This document shows, one piece after another, positions 1 to 12,800 of a stretch of DNA of 64,000 nucleotides. Location: positions 9,779,501-9,843,500 of the forward strand of contig NC_090287.1 in the NCBI RefSeq assembly GCF_037392515.1, in the 5' to 3' direction. Source of the stretch: Haliotis asinina. Lineage: Eukaryota; Mollusca; Gastropoda; Lepetellida; Haliotidae. The stretch's first letter is position 1. The number at the start of each line of letters is the position of its first letter. The notes beneath the pieces were generated by a model, which made no database searches, was not told the DNA's origin, and saw nothing but the letters and a program-made list of their open reading frames with translations. The translations under genes and the position numbers were made by a program.

Positions 1-252
1 ACTGTCGCATTGTACGTGATTGCCTGGGCTCCATATGCTATCATGTCCTTCTTGTCTGTGTGCGGGATTCGAATCCCGGTCGAGGCGACCCCCATTCCAA
101 CCATGTTTGCCAAGTCCAACTGCGCTTACAACCCTATCATCTATTTCGTGTCTCACCGTCGATTCCGTACATCGTTGATGGAGCTGTTCGGAATTTCGCC
201 CTCCTTTGATGCACCTGTAGCCAAGGAGACCAACTCAGTCCAAAAAACGTAG
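1..252 (+). CDS. Opsin-type GPCR, last coding exon (partial)
   Basis: This is the C-terminal part of a seven-transmembrane receptor; its 5' part lies outside the window. The open frame starts at base 1 and ends at the TAG at 250-252. It reads the end of helix 6 (AWAPYAIMSFLSVCG), a short extracellular loop, helix 7 with TMFAKSNCAYNPIIYF, then SHRRFRTSLMELFG as helix 8 and a short polar tail. The lysine in FAK, 10 residues before the NPIIY motif, sits where opsins bind retinal as a Schiff base. This separates it from other rhodopsin-family GPCRs, so a membrane light receptor or retinal photoisomerase is likely. The opsin subgroup (Gq, Go, xenopsin, peropsin or neuropsin) cannot be decided from 83 residues. 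The tail is short compared with molluscan Gq rhodopsins, which have long proline-rich tails. Confidence 0.8.
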   Translation, partial: TVALYVIAWAPYAIMSFLSVCGIRIPVEATPIPTMFAKSNCAYNPIIYFVSHRRFRTSLMELFGISPSFDAPVAKETNSVQKT

Positions 253-2120
253 GCGTCATGCGGAGCCATAGGGAAGAGAAGGTTTCCATCAAAAAAGTAT
301 GAAAAACTGTCAGCTGCGTTCCTAGCCCTCTCGCGCGGAACAGGTTACCAATGTGTCCACATTCCTTATCTGTTTTCAGATTCGACTAGATGCAGTCTAA
401 GTGAACTATTGCCCAGCATTATTCGTTACTCTGCTATGTAACGATTAATATACAGTCTACGTGTACTTAGACTGGAGTTAGATGGTTAGACTTTGATGGC
501 ATCGCCATACCTGAAGATTGACAATAAGATGCACCTAGTTAGTTAGTTTAGGCGTTCTAACCATTTAATGACTTTATGAACTTAGTGAGTACGTTAGGGT
601 ATCTTTATGACGGGTGCCACCCGTGTGGCAGAAACGCTCACCATTTCGCGAAACCCTGGTATCATTACTATTTCTTCATGTTTCATAAACACATACTGTC
701 ATTGTATGGCATAGTGATCATTACTGGATTGTCTGGTTCAGACCCCTTTGTTTGCAAACAACACCATACAGCTGTAATACCTATAAAGTATTTTGTTGCT
801 TCTATTTTAACAGTATTCCAGCGTGAATGAGACAAAGCTTGACGAAAGAAAGCACGCAGGGGGCCCAGGTTTCAGAAACCCTGCCAATTGGCATTCGAAC
901 TCACGACCGTGGGTTTCCAGCATGCCCAAGGGTTCCAACTCGCACACACCATCATCCTCCGTAGAGAATCCGTGCCGACTGCTGAAACTGGAATTGTTGG
1001 AACAGTTTTAGCATCTATTTTCAAATAGCTGTACTAAGATCATTGTTTAGGTTCAGGGCCTTTTCGAAGCTGTCTTAGCGCTAAGATAGTCGTAGGTTAA
1101 TGTTAAAGTATGGCAATTACGACTATCTTAAATGTCAAATGAGCTTCGATAAATGAGCTTCGATAATCTAGGCCCAGGTTGCGATTGTCAGTAGTTAAAA
1201 GGAATGTGCAAGTTGAAGATGGTGTGAGTGTGACTTTGATGGGCAGTATTTGCAAATGTATTATTTCTCGAGGTCCCTCTCCGCACTTTGCACCGGCAGA
1301 CGGCATCCTCCTGTTGATGTAAAATGACCTAGACAATAGAAATAGCGTTATCACAATTTGTATAATGCTTACTAGATAGTTCCCGGAACAGGTGAAAATC
1401 TGACGGTGTCAGATCTGATGCATGTTCAGTGTGTTCAGAACCTCAGTCAGACAGTGGGCAACGGCGATAACAGACTTGCCTTGACTGAACAACACGCCCT
1501 TAATGAGTTTCCACTAGATTTTTTTTTATAGTATCAGGTACCTAAAAGATCCCTTTGCAAAACTTTGCTTCCTTGATAAGAGACGTTGATGTGGACATTA
1601 CTTAGACTTTGGCGGATAGTTGTGAACCCAAGACTCATTCTGGACTATACATCAGACAGATTTGTCCAAAACAACGTCTATTCCCAAGCGTTTCTTAACA
1701 GGGGTCATAATAACTGGCACCTTTGTTCTGGAAGCATTGGCTATGCTCAGGTCACTCCTCAAAACGTTTGCCTCGTGTGAAATATTTGCAGTCAGGATAG
1801 ATGACAGGTGTCGGCCCTTGGTCATCCATAAATATATCATGCATTTTATCAGCATTTTCCTCAGTGGTATCAATTTGAAGAGCCTCCGAAACTAGGGTCA
1901 TCTTCAAGGCTCTCTTCTCCGCTCCTGAACTCTGTTGTCATAAAGGTACACGTTAGTATGTCCTCCTCTAACGTTGGCACCGTGTCAGCATGGGTTGCTG
2001 TTGGGGGCTAGCGTGTGTGTCAAGACGTGTGTCGATTTTGTGATAGATACTATTGTAATTTATTATTAACTGGGGATAACTCTTCACGGAAGATTCAATG
2101 GTAATGGTTGTAGTCTTATC
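253..2120. other. Intergenic stretch / opsin 3' UTR
   Basis: No conserved coding sequence was recognised. The first few hundred bases may be the 3' UTR of the opsin gene; no clear AATAAA signal is visible. The only structured item is a MITE at about 1055-1174. ORFs here are short and lack domain-like composition. Confidence 0.5.
1055..1174. mobile_element. Foldback MITE, TTTTCGAAGC family, copy 1
   Basis: The left arm runs TTTTCGAAGC..TTAGCGCTAAGATAGTCG and the right arm CGACTATCTTA..GAGCTTCGATAATCTAGGCCC. The arms are inverted around a short TTAATGTTAAAGTATGGCA spacer. Related copies lie at about 35346-35455 and 42232-42337. The right arm here carries a small duplication of GAGCTTCGATAA. 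It is a non-autonomous short inverted-repeat element with no coding capacity. Confidence 0.7.
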
Positions 2121-2625
2121 ATGTTTCAGTGTCAGTTGCATTTTAGTGTCAATAGTTGCAGTCTTCAGTCTTAGTGAAGATAGTTGCAGTGTGTTGTTTT
2201 AATGTCAGTAGTTGCATTCTGCTGTTTTAGGGACAATAATTGCAGTATGTTGTTTTACCGACAATAATTGCAGTCTGCTGTTTACGTCACAATTGTTGTC
2301 TGTTGTTATAATGACAATAGTTGCAGTCGGATATTTTCATGACAGTAGTTGCAATCTGCTGTTTAGCGACAATAATTAAGTCTGTTGTTTAAATGACAAT
2401 AGTTGCAGTCTGTTTTAATGTTAATGGTTGTAATCTGCTGGTATAATGTCAACAGTTGCAGTATGTATTAATGACAATAGTTTGGAGTTTTGCTGACGGT
2501 AGATGCAATTTGGATTTATGATGATGATTGTTGTTTGAGGTTTCAATAATATTTGTAGTCTGCGTTTTCAGTTTCAATGGTTTCAGTTGTTGTTGTTCAG
2601 TTGTTGTTGTGGTGTTTCAGTAAAA
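2120..2625. repeat. Degenerate tandem array, ~30-bp unit with GACAATAGTTGCAGTCTG
   Basis: About 15 imperfect units, each holding a variant of GACAATAGTTGCAGTCTG followed by TTGTTTTAAT, run through this interval with drifting spacing. The ends grade into GTTGTTGTT-rich sequence near 2585-2620. It looks like an old, decayed minisatellite. Confidence 0.6.
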
Positions 2626-3842
2626 GTGATCTTTTTGCTCAAAATGCTGCATCCAGCCCCGTGCATGGATGTTTTTGCTGTACTAGTTCTTACAAATGTC
2701 ATTATTAGTATATTTAGACATGGGAAAAACAGTGTTCGTGTAGCCAAGGGTTGCATCTTACGACATTCATGACAAATGTGCATCTGGCACATACATTGTG
2801 CGTACTGTTGATAGACTGACGAATCAGTTAAGTCCAGCCTCTGTAATGAAAGTCAAGCCTTATTTGGAAATAGTGGAAACGTGACCATCATCGTTTAACT
2901 ATCTTTGTTGGAGCCAATGAAGAAAAGTTCAATAAGTATTTGATCATTGGAGTAGAAAGTAGAAGTGGTTGTCTTAAACTGTGTTGAGAAATAATAAAAG
3001 GTTGTTGTCCATATAGTTTCATGACTCTTGTATGTTCTGCCAAACAAATCTCATAGAATGGATGTCAAGAATTGTTGGCCACATTGATACGAGGACAACC
3101 AAACACAACTGTACTTTCATTACACAGGGACCATTTGCAAGATTTGGTGCCCTTTTCAATCTACACATTCGAATTTGTATATGCTAATCAATTATACATA
3201 TAACACGAGCATTAGTCAAGCACCACCCATTTTGAGAGTTTGTTTGACAGCCCGCCCTCAGACCAGCAGTCTGCAGCCGACATCTGATGTACTGATGGGC
3301 AGGAGATATGGACTCCCATTGCTGCCCAGCTCAATTGTTCAGCATGAGTCATGAGAGGTGTTTTGCCAAATTCGGACTCGGTCATCAGTCATTGGTCAAC
3401 CTTGGTCTTCCAGGTACTGCACCAACAATAACTTGGCCACATGCTTCCCCATACGTTTGGGCTACACAAACTATTGTGACTACAAGGTAGTAACTATTTT
3501 CTTCTTTTTTATTTTCAATTCACTGGGAGTTATCTCCCTTTACCACGTAGTCTTGTCCAATAAAATGAACAGGAAACCACCTACACCAGAACCATTAATG
3601 GGTTCTTAGGAACGAATCAAAGCCCCAATGACAGCTCCGTGGTTTTACAGAGATCATCAAACGTCCTTAAAATAATGTTTATTGTGACTTGTCATGATCA
3701 GTCTTCAGCAGATTATTCATTTACAATGTTGTCCATTATCCTTCACTCTAACTTTGGCAAATCCAGTCTTCCAAAATAAACCACTCACTTGGCATGCAAA
3801 ACACAGAATGTTAGCTAAAGAGACTTAACTCTGTACATGAGA
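2626..3842. other. Intergenic, nothing recognised
   Basis: No conserved protein, RNA or clear repeat was seen. Short ORFs at 3308-3609 lack codon or domain features that would support a gene. Confidence 0.4.
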
Positions 3843-3930
3843 AATGAGTGAGTTTAGTTTTATGCCTCACTCGGCAATATTCCAGCTATACTGCGTCACT
3901 TTGTACATACAACAATCCATTGACGAACGT
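3843..3930 (-). repeat. SINE tail fragment (GTGAGTTTAG family)
   Basis: The segment has the GAGTGAGTTTAGTTTTATGCC / CAATATTCCAGCTATA module that forms the 3' tail of the main SINE families in this window. Only the tail portion is preserved. Confidence 0.6.
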
Positions 3931-3969
3931 CATGAGCAACATACATGGAAAAGGATAAGTAGATAAGTA

Positions 3970-4285
3970 GGGTGAGTGAGTTTGGTTTTCTGCCCATGTA
4001 GCAGGAGGCGAGGAGTCTTTCCATAGATGACATCCATATCTTCTCAGCTTGCTGATGGTGTTAGCCTCTTTGCTCATGTGGACAAAGCATCCAATTTCAG
4101 ATCAGAAGGTCAGTGGTTTGAATCCCACCATGAGACTCGGAAATTTTGTGGCTGCTACACTTGCAATATCATGGCAGAGGACACCAGAAATGGTCTTTAC
4201 ACATTGTATCCAGAGGGGTACCTAGGGAGGTACAATGTGGGGAATCGAAGTTAGGTCTTAGACTTAACCACTTGGCTACCCCCTT
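3970..4285 (-). repeat. tRNA-headed SINE (family A), interrupted copy
   Basis: The tail GGTGAGTGAGTTTGGTTTTCTGCC lies on the left. The head region near 4225-4280 (AATCGAAGTTAGGTC, CTTAACCACTTGGCTACCCC) reads as a tRNA-like box B and box A on the minus strand. The middle is diverged relative to better copies. Confidence 0.55.
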
Positions 4286-5783
4286 GCCTGTGGAAAAGGA
4301 GATCATAACGACCACTGTCATGCTGAACACTTACAGCATATCATGTTAAGTGATTGCCCTTTTATTCAGAAATCAGTGGTAATTATGGCTACAGCATCAC
4401 AATAATAACATATAAATCTTCAACACTTCACTTCACTCTGTTCAAGCCAAGCCAGAATATTGATTTCTGTGTACCAAAAAACATGTTTGAATGCATGATT
4501 TTATTCTACAATGAACTAAATATGCTAAATATACATATTTCATATGTACAAGAAGCCATCACAATTATGTATAAACAATTCTTGTCTCAATCATGTCCTT
4601 GTGTTTAAAGTCCATCACCAACAGACTAAACAGACACTATTTCACAAATGACAAGTGTAAACTGAATCAAGAAGACATTAGCGGTGTCATAATTAACGAT
4701 ATCCCCAGTGGCAACATAATATGCTGACACAGCAGTATTTCTCACAAAACCGCATAAGGCTTCTTCTTGATCACACCTTAGTTCACAAGTACACAGAAAC
4801 TCTTTGTGATAGTCTACTGATAGTGATTTGTTTTCCAGATATGTAAATCTCAGATAACGTCCAAAATCAGAGCTAATTCCTTAAACTGTTGAAATGTTCT
4901 CAGGCAATAAAATGGCAGACTTGATATTTTTGCGGTCTTGTGCTTGGGATCTATACTTTAGGAAGTTCAAGTTGCCATTCAGAACAATAAACAATACAGA
5001 TAAAATAAACAACAAAATGACAAAGGCCTTTCATATCTAAAAAGTTACAGATGAAAATCTAATAAGTAATTTACTTATTCATCAACTATATATCCTTAAA
5101 ACCGACTCCATTAAACTACCAAACTAGTTTTGAACATTCATGCTGCCAATTGTTCAAGTATCTTTAGTTAAGTACAGTGTTGCGATATGTGCATCACTTC
5201 TGTCAGCAAGTACAGATAATATGAAGGCATAATATCATCAGTGCTTTAAAGTGGATCCACATCATCACTTAGGTAAACTGTTAAGTCATGAACGTGATTC
5301 TTCTCGGAAAGTAGTGTTCAAAAATAGGCCTTAGAGTCAAAGGGTCATTGATGTCATGTGACTTTACTAAAGCCACACATGAAGATGTCCTCTGAATCAA
5401 ACACACACCATATCCACGGCAACAAGGATAGAGATCTAGGAAAACATGATGGCTGCCACAGGTTGTTCCTCATATGGAGGTGGAGATGAACGCATCCTGT
5501 TCAAAAAAAGGATGACTGACCTCCGTTAATAAAACTGACAGTCCCTTTCTTTAGAAGGAATCATCGGATAACAGATCACAGATGCTCCCATACATCCCAG
5601 TCACAGGTCTCTTAGACAAACATCCTCCACACTGCATGACATGATGGAAGAAAACCTTTGAGTCGCTATCAGATCATGTGCATCTGATGCAGTCAGTATT
5701 GGGGATTTGACAGGCACCTGTTAGCATGGTGAGTTAGAACTTGGTGTCACAATGTCATGAGGAAACTCTTGGGTCTGTGACTC
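4286..5783. other. Likely CMTR1 3' UTR and flank
   Basis: This follows the CMTR1 stop codon on the minus strand. A minus-strand AATAAA (plus TTTATT at 4361-4366) could be the polyadenylation signal and would give a 3' UTR of about 1.4 kb. No other gene was seen. Transcript data would be needed to place the true end. Confidence 0.3.
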
Positions 5784-6804
5784 TCATTTCATCAGTCTTA
5801 CAATGTGATTCATGACATCATCCCTTGACAACTTGTCAGGGCTCCGCTCCTCTTGACTGTCGTGTACCTTCACCCCTTTCTCCCACAACCACTGGAGGCT
5901 GTTCATCTTGCAGTCTCTGAATGATGGAACATGCAGTAGTTACACAATGTGCAGCTTAACTCTACGCAACAGGGATACACTGATATGTGTCAACCAAGTC
6001 AATGAGCCTGACCACTAGTCTTATGAAAAGCATGGGTTACTGAAGATCACTGAATACTATCCTGGATCTTTGTGGGTTAGAAGTAAGATGAAGACTACCG
6101 ACCTGACGGATGCGATACAATCTAATCGGCACTCGAACGAGGACTCTCTGTTGGCTGTGTTGTACCAGTACTTCCTGTTTGCCGATCGACTTAACGCCAT
6201 CATCCATGGATCTGACACACAATACAGTGAGTGAATAACATTTCGTAATGCCACTTTACAAATGCTCACTTTACTTGGAAGGTGCTCTCTCACCCTTCAT
6301 GAAATCAACAAAATATACCACAAGACCAAAGTTGTTTTCCACTAGAGGTTTCAGATTTGATGAAGCTATATTCCTCCTGAAAATTACAAAAAATTTAGTC
6401 CACATACAAATAGCTTGGTGAGGCTAAAATCTCTGACTCAAGCACCAAAGAAGGAATATTGACCTTGATGTGTTCATTGATAGCCCTAATTTCATCAACT
6501 GACTGATCAGAATCTGAAACATTCACTGAGGGAAGATCATGCAGGGAAGATCCTAATGTGTAACATGAAGAAATAATCATGTGCAAATGTTATATGATGG
6601 TTGTTGTAAAAGGAAAGAACACACAAAGTCAACCTAGATTTTAAATGTGTACACAAAGCAGCCATTAGTTGCAGTATCTATACCAGCTGACCTTTGACCG
6701 TCTTGATGAAGTAGATCCCGTGGGGGTGGAAGTAGTTGCCGTCCTCCGTACAGTAGCACAGCCGTGGCTTGCCAGCACACCCCTTCACAATCTTCATCTC
6801 CAAC
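5784..6804 (-). CDS. CMTR1: CMTR1 exons 20-22: WW-like module and C-terminus
   Basis: Exon 20 (6692-6804) encodes [18 protein letters not shown] and [12 protein letters not shown]. Exon 21 (6103-6211) encodes [18 protein letters not shown] followed by ESSFECRLD, the WW-like module. Exon 22 (5784-5916) encodes [17 protein letters not shown] and [17 protein letters not shown], then TGA at 5786-5784. In human CMTR1 this region lies by the WW domain that helps contact RNA polymerase II CTD. The donors of exon 20 (GTCAGC) and exon 21 (GTCGGT) are weak, but only this joining restores the family sequence. Confidence 0.88.
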
Positions 6805-9800
6805 CTGTACAGTAACATACACTTCACTACTCAACAACTCAAAGATCTACGTGTCACAGGCTAAAATGTTTTGTCGTTAACACTGCACCTTACTTTCAGC
6901 ACTCACTGATGTTGGCATAGACAGCCCACATTACTTGTGGTCTGACAGGTACATCCTGGGCCTTGGCACATGCAGCCCATGCAAGTGTTGCAGAGGCAGA
7001 TCATATGACTGCTCTCTATAAAAGCTACATGTGTCAGGGGCCCAGCACATGCCATGTCAGGCAACAACTATAGCATGCTGTTGTGGTCCACAGGTATGTT
7101 GTGAATTTTGAATGATTGTGGTAATTGTGCAAAAGGTATTTATTTTTCATGCATGACTTTGCTGATGTCAATGTCGGCTTGTGATTTTTACTTATCGTTT
7201 TGACATCAGCATGTGACTTTTGATTATTGCTGCTTTGATGTCCTCAAGAGATTGAATTGCATGCACTGACAATAGCAAAAGACGACATTAATTGTTGACT
7301 GTTTATCAGGTAGCAGCTTGTTCCAGCAGTGTGAACATCATGTACAGTTTCTCACTTATGTTGTCTGACAAAGGTTTTGCATGTTTATATTTGTTTATCA
7401 CCTTTTCAGTCATGGCTACTAGTGGTAAAGAGGACTGGGTAGGGTGTAAGGAAGAAGAGGGGCATATTGGCCCTGAGGATTTTCAGAAAATGATCAGGTT
7501 TATGGAAACATCTGGCTATTGTCATTCTCTTCCCACAGTGGTTACTTGTCGCATCTTCCTACGTAACCTCTGTTCTAATACGACCCTTTCATGGTGCAAG
7601 TATTCAAGACTCATGATTGGAGGCAATCAGATTTAGTAGTGCAAATCAGCGACCTTGTTTCAAAAGTGATCGTTGAAACGATGCTTCGTGAAAACTAGAA
7701 CCTCTCCCCGAGCACGATACTCAAATGATTCTTCTAGACAGAACTCAGTCATGTCATTTTTGTTTCTCAACATTGCCACCTCGCATCTCAACATTTTCTG
7801 GTAGTGAGGCTAAAGGAGAGCCATCCTTTGAGAGTTGCATTTTTGAAGTCAAATGCTTATTGGCAGATGGGGATTATTCCACTTCCATTCTCATTCAGGC
7901 TGTTCGACAATCTCTTAAGGGAGAGGCTGGGACAGTTGTACTAGTACTTGGTCATCCTGCATCGGTTGACGAAATATTGGTCAAACTTGAAAGCATATAT
8001 GGTGTTGTAAGTTCAGGTGACACTCTTTTGCAGAATTTTTTTACAGATTATCAGAAGGATAATGAGTGAGTGGCACCATGGGCTTGTAGGCGTGAGGACA
8101 CACTGATGAAAGTTAAGAATAAGGGCGACTTCATAAATGAAGGATCGGGAGATTGTATTCCAAAAACTAAGTTTTGGAGTGGTTTGAAAAATGATAGACT
8201 GAAGGATGCTACTTGTCACAGATCTGATGACTGTACAGATTTAAATTCTCTTCTTTGTGTTGTGAGGGAAACTGAAGAAGAGCTCTCTGGATCTAGTAGA
8301 GAAAGGGATCCTAAGCAGAGGAAACCTCAGGTTCACTCTCAGGTTGCTGATTCTGATATATCACAACATTTGGAATAGGACTATAAACCAGTGTTGACTT
8401 CTGTTGAGGAGCAAACAGATGTCAGTGACAAGCACAGCTCCAAGGACTTGTATTCTCGGATGGTTGGTCCGAGTGTTGAGGCAACTGTCTTTGTTGATGG
8501 CAGGGAATGTTTGGTCTTGCTTGACACAGGGTCACAGGTGACAACTATTGCAGAAACGTTTTACCATGATACAATGAATGATCTCGACTTGCACAGTTTA
8601 GATGAGTTTCAATTGGAAGTCAGAGGTGCAACTAGTGACAAATTGCCATACTTAGGGCATATTGAGGTTGCCATTAGCATAGCATTTGATAGTGGCATGT
8701 ATGTCATTCCAGTCCTGGTACTGAAAGACACAGGGTTTAATGCTAGAGTTCCCATCATTCTTGGTACAAATGTACTCAAATTATTCCGCCATTGTCCTTT
8801 GGACGATGTCTTGGAATCATGGGAGATAATCCTAAGTTATTTGAATACCTCAAGTGTTGGTTTGTCCGATCAACTAGCAAACATTCAGTTTCAATTAAAC
8901 CCATGACAGTAGCTACATTGAGGGGTATAGTCCACACCCAATCTCAGAAAATGACTGTTGTTACAGAACAGCTAAAGAATAACAGTGCACCTCAAGGGTT
9001 AGGTGTATGTCCCTGAGTGGTTGAATTGGGAGCTCAAGGCAAAGTACTATAGTTAATGTCAAAGTTTGTAATTTATCTGCAAGAGAACTCAGCGACTTTG
9101 TTTCAAAAGTGATCGTTCACAAGATCTTAATAATTTCTGGAAGCATTGTGAAAACTAGAACCTCTTCCTGGGTGTGATACTCTAATGTTTCTTCTAGACA
9201 GAACTCAATCATGTCATATTTGTTTCTCCACACTGCTTGCATTTGTCAAGTTGAATATAAGTCGATGTAACACATGTTCTGATTGGTGAGACAAAAGGGA
9301 GATAAATCTGCTGCCATTTTTTGCCGCTAGGGTATTTTATGAGAACCGAGGTTCGTAGGAAGACATGACAACTAACTTCTGTGGGAAGAGAATGTAGGTC
9401 ACTTTGACAAGACCATTTTTAACCCTGACAGTGGAACAACAGGAACTAGCTCTTCATACCTGTCAAATATGTGCTCAATGTCTTCAAGCTTGAACACTGT
9501 AGGAACTGTCACTGGTGCCAAATCAGAACGGGTCCGCTTCCGTATTGCTTTCACAAACTTCTGTAACTTCTCAAACCTGCAAACAGATAAATATTACAAA
9601 GCTGAGCTTTTTTAAGTGTCGAGTCCTAATTAGGTTTCATCAAATTCTCAACAGCCCGATTCACATATATTATCCTGGATTTAAGTGCAAGTCTGTGTAC
9701 GGATTGCTTACAGAATGAGACTGAACAGGTCTCATTAGTGTCTGTGAATTCCACTGAAGGTTAGATAAAGATAAAGTCTCTGCTGTAATGTAATACCAGT

Positions 9801-12800
9801 GTAGCCATACATCACATATATCATCAGTTAGCTTAAACTTTCGAAAGCTTGAATAAAACTTGCCACGGCAAAGCGTAGTTCCTCAGTACAACAGTGAGTG
9901 TTTATCAAATATACCTCTTACCTCTCCTTGTAGTGTTTGTTTCGGACATCAATCCCACACAAAAACAAGGCATCTATTGCGCGTATTGTCCGTTGACGTC
10001 TCTGGCCACGGCCCTAAAATAAACAGGAAAAAGATAAAAAGTATAAAAGATGATAGTCTACAAATCAGGTTAGGCACCAAGTGTTGGCCTCTTCAGGTTT
10101 TGTTTAGAAGAATTAAACAGTGAGTTACCTCCCCCTTGAGTTCTTGAACATCCTCGACTTCTAGCAAGGTGTCTGGGGGCAACTCCAACCTCAGGTTCTC
10201 CTCCAGTTTTGTCCATCGACACTTCCCCCTCCCGTCCCACTTGAATACATGGGCTTTCTGAAAGCAGAGCATAATGCTTCTTGCATATGGTGACTTTATT
10301 AATAAATAAAGAATAAATAAATAATATAATAACATAAATAATAATTAATAAATGCAGACCGTTTCCTGCAAATTTACTACAAAAATGAATGTCGTAACAA
10401 CAATCGAGCAGCCTGGACACCAGTGACTTTGAGCATTAGGACATGGTACACTAAAAGCCACACTGGAGCATAGAGTGGGTAAGTGATTGATTAAGCATGA
10501 CGAGCAAGTGCTTTAACCACTAGGTTATTCCAACGCTCCACAAACACAGATCAAATTCCAACTTAGGTCACATTTAATATCATTTGAGTAGAGTTTGATA
10601 AAGTATCCTATAAGTATGATCACACATACCCCGAGCCCGAGAATGTAGAAGCGTTGTCCTTCACCCGTTACGGCACACATGTAGTCATAGACGCTCTTGA
10701 TGTGGGACAAATTTTCATGAGTCAGGATCGTAGGTGTGTGCTCATAGTAGTCTTTACTTTCATCCTGAGAGCAAAGAAAAATTTGGGAAAGTGAGTGAGA
10801 TGCCAGGCTGATTTGAGCAGTACTCCAGTAATATCAGGGTGTGTCAACATTTTGTGTGATCATGCCCTCAGGTCTCAGACGTTCACCCATAAACACAGAC
10901 ACCCTGGAAACTAGGGATTCATTCCGGGCATGTTCCTGTGCTTTCACTGTTGTTTGATTTTAAAAAAACGTGATAGTGGAGAATTATAACGTTAAATCAT
11001 AAGGAGCTAAACTACACTGTACTTTATTACACTATACATGTGAATTGTACTTCTTCAGTAAATACAGAGAGCATTCACTTTCTGCCATAGATTAATCACA
11101 TTAAAAGCATTTAATTTGGCATCACAGAAAACATAATATAGTTTATTTTAAACCCATGTATAGTGTAATAAAGTACCGTTTTGCCCCAAATAATTACATC
11201 AAAGCATCTGGGCAAAACTGTTTATTCCAGTACAAAAGGGTAGAGCATGGGATAGAGCAAACTGTATTTATTAAGAAAATGTTAAATTTTTCTCATAATG
11301 AGGAGGATACTTACAGCAGTCAGTTCAGCAAACTTCCGGGACGGATCAGCTCGTGGTGGAGCCTTCCTCACTTCATCTGGAACCTAGCAACAGGAGCTCA
11401 CGAACATGAGGATAAACCCCTAATTTTCTGACCCATCCACCCTATAATAGTGACTGGTCCCTTAGTAATCTGTGGGTGTACTTCATGTTTTCTTGTATTT
11501 CATTATATATACTCTTTTGGGGTTCAATCTGTTAGGAAAATATGAACCCACTAAAAGACATTTCTTAAAAATGACTGCTGAAAATAGAGATATGGTGACT
11601 TCTAATGTGCATATGTTAAGTCCTGTGTAACAGACTAAATATTTGAATTAGCAGCTTATCATGTATGGTAGCAACAGAGTATTTGATAGGCCAAAGGTCC
11701 ACTATATGTCCATTGAGAGACAGGACACTTCAAAGAAAGTGTCTAGCATGTCTACCATGTCCTCAGACGAAAGTTATGTTTGGGTTTTGCTATGTATAGA
11801 TGTGCAGCCTGCATAAAGGATTTCTCTCCCAGTGTTGCTGGTAGTAAATTTGCATTGTTCGGAGACAGCAGATCTACAGTTCTAGTTAACCACAGAGATA
11901 TATCAGATGCACATTTAGCAACAGTGAGTAGGTGAGCGAGCAAGTTTAGTTTTATGCCACACTCAGCAATATTCCAGGTATATGGCAATGGTCTGTAAAT
12001 AATAAAGTCTGGACCAGACAATCCAGTGATCAATAGCGTAAGCATTGATCTACACAATTGAGATTGTGACTGATAGTGAGTCTAACCCATCGATCCTGTT
12101 ACACGACTCTTATGACAAGCATGCTTTACTGAAGATCAATTTTAACCTAGGGGCTCATTTGATGAAGCACTGAGGTGATTGTAAGTCATCAAGGTAACCT
12201 TAGTGCCATGTTGAAGAATGGGAGTTAAGGTTAACCTTAGTTGAGGTTGCTTCCTGAATGTAGTCCCTGATCTTCATGGGTACATTTAGCAAAAGGTAGA
12301 ACATGTGTGTTACTAGAAATATAAAGAACAGCACTGGTGATTTTGGCAATTACAGTTTAACAGACCCTTATCAGCACACAACTGACTGCTCACCTGCCAT
12401 TTTCTGAGACATTCAGCTCGGACATTAGCCTGTCTTTCCTCATACAGATCCCTGAAACACACAAAAGAAAGATCAGAAGTGAGTTCCTTGATCCAGTGGT
12501 GTAAACCTTTCAACACTTACCACAAATTTTTCAGAAATCTCTATTTGACCCAAGTGAGATGGGAAAAGACCTCTCTTTGAGTAGACTTAAGCAGGTGAAC
12601 ATGAGTGAAAGCATGACCACCCATCAGTGTTATCAAAGCTGTGAGAATATAACCCCTTGAGTTGCATTACCTCTCACTGTCAGTATTAACAGGATATATT
12701 TACTAATATACTCACACATTTTGTGCAAACACTTGGATTTTCTTGAGACCAATTATTTGTTTCCTTCCTAATCTGTCAAAAACATGAAAAATATATTATA

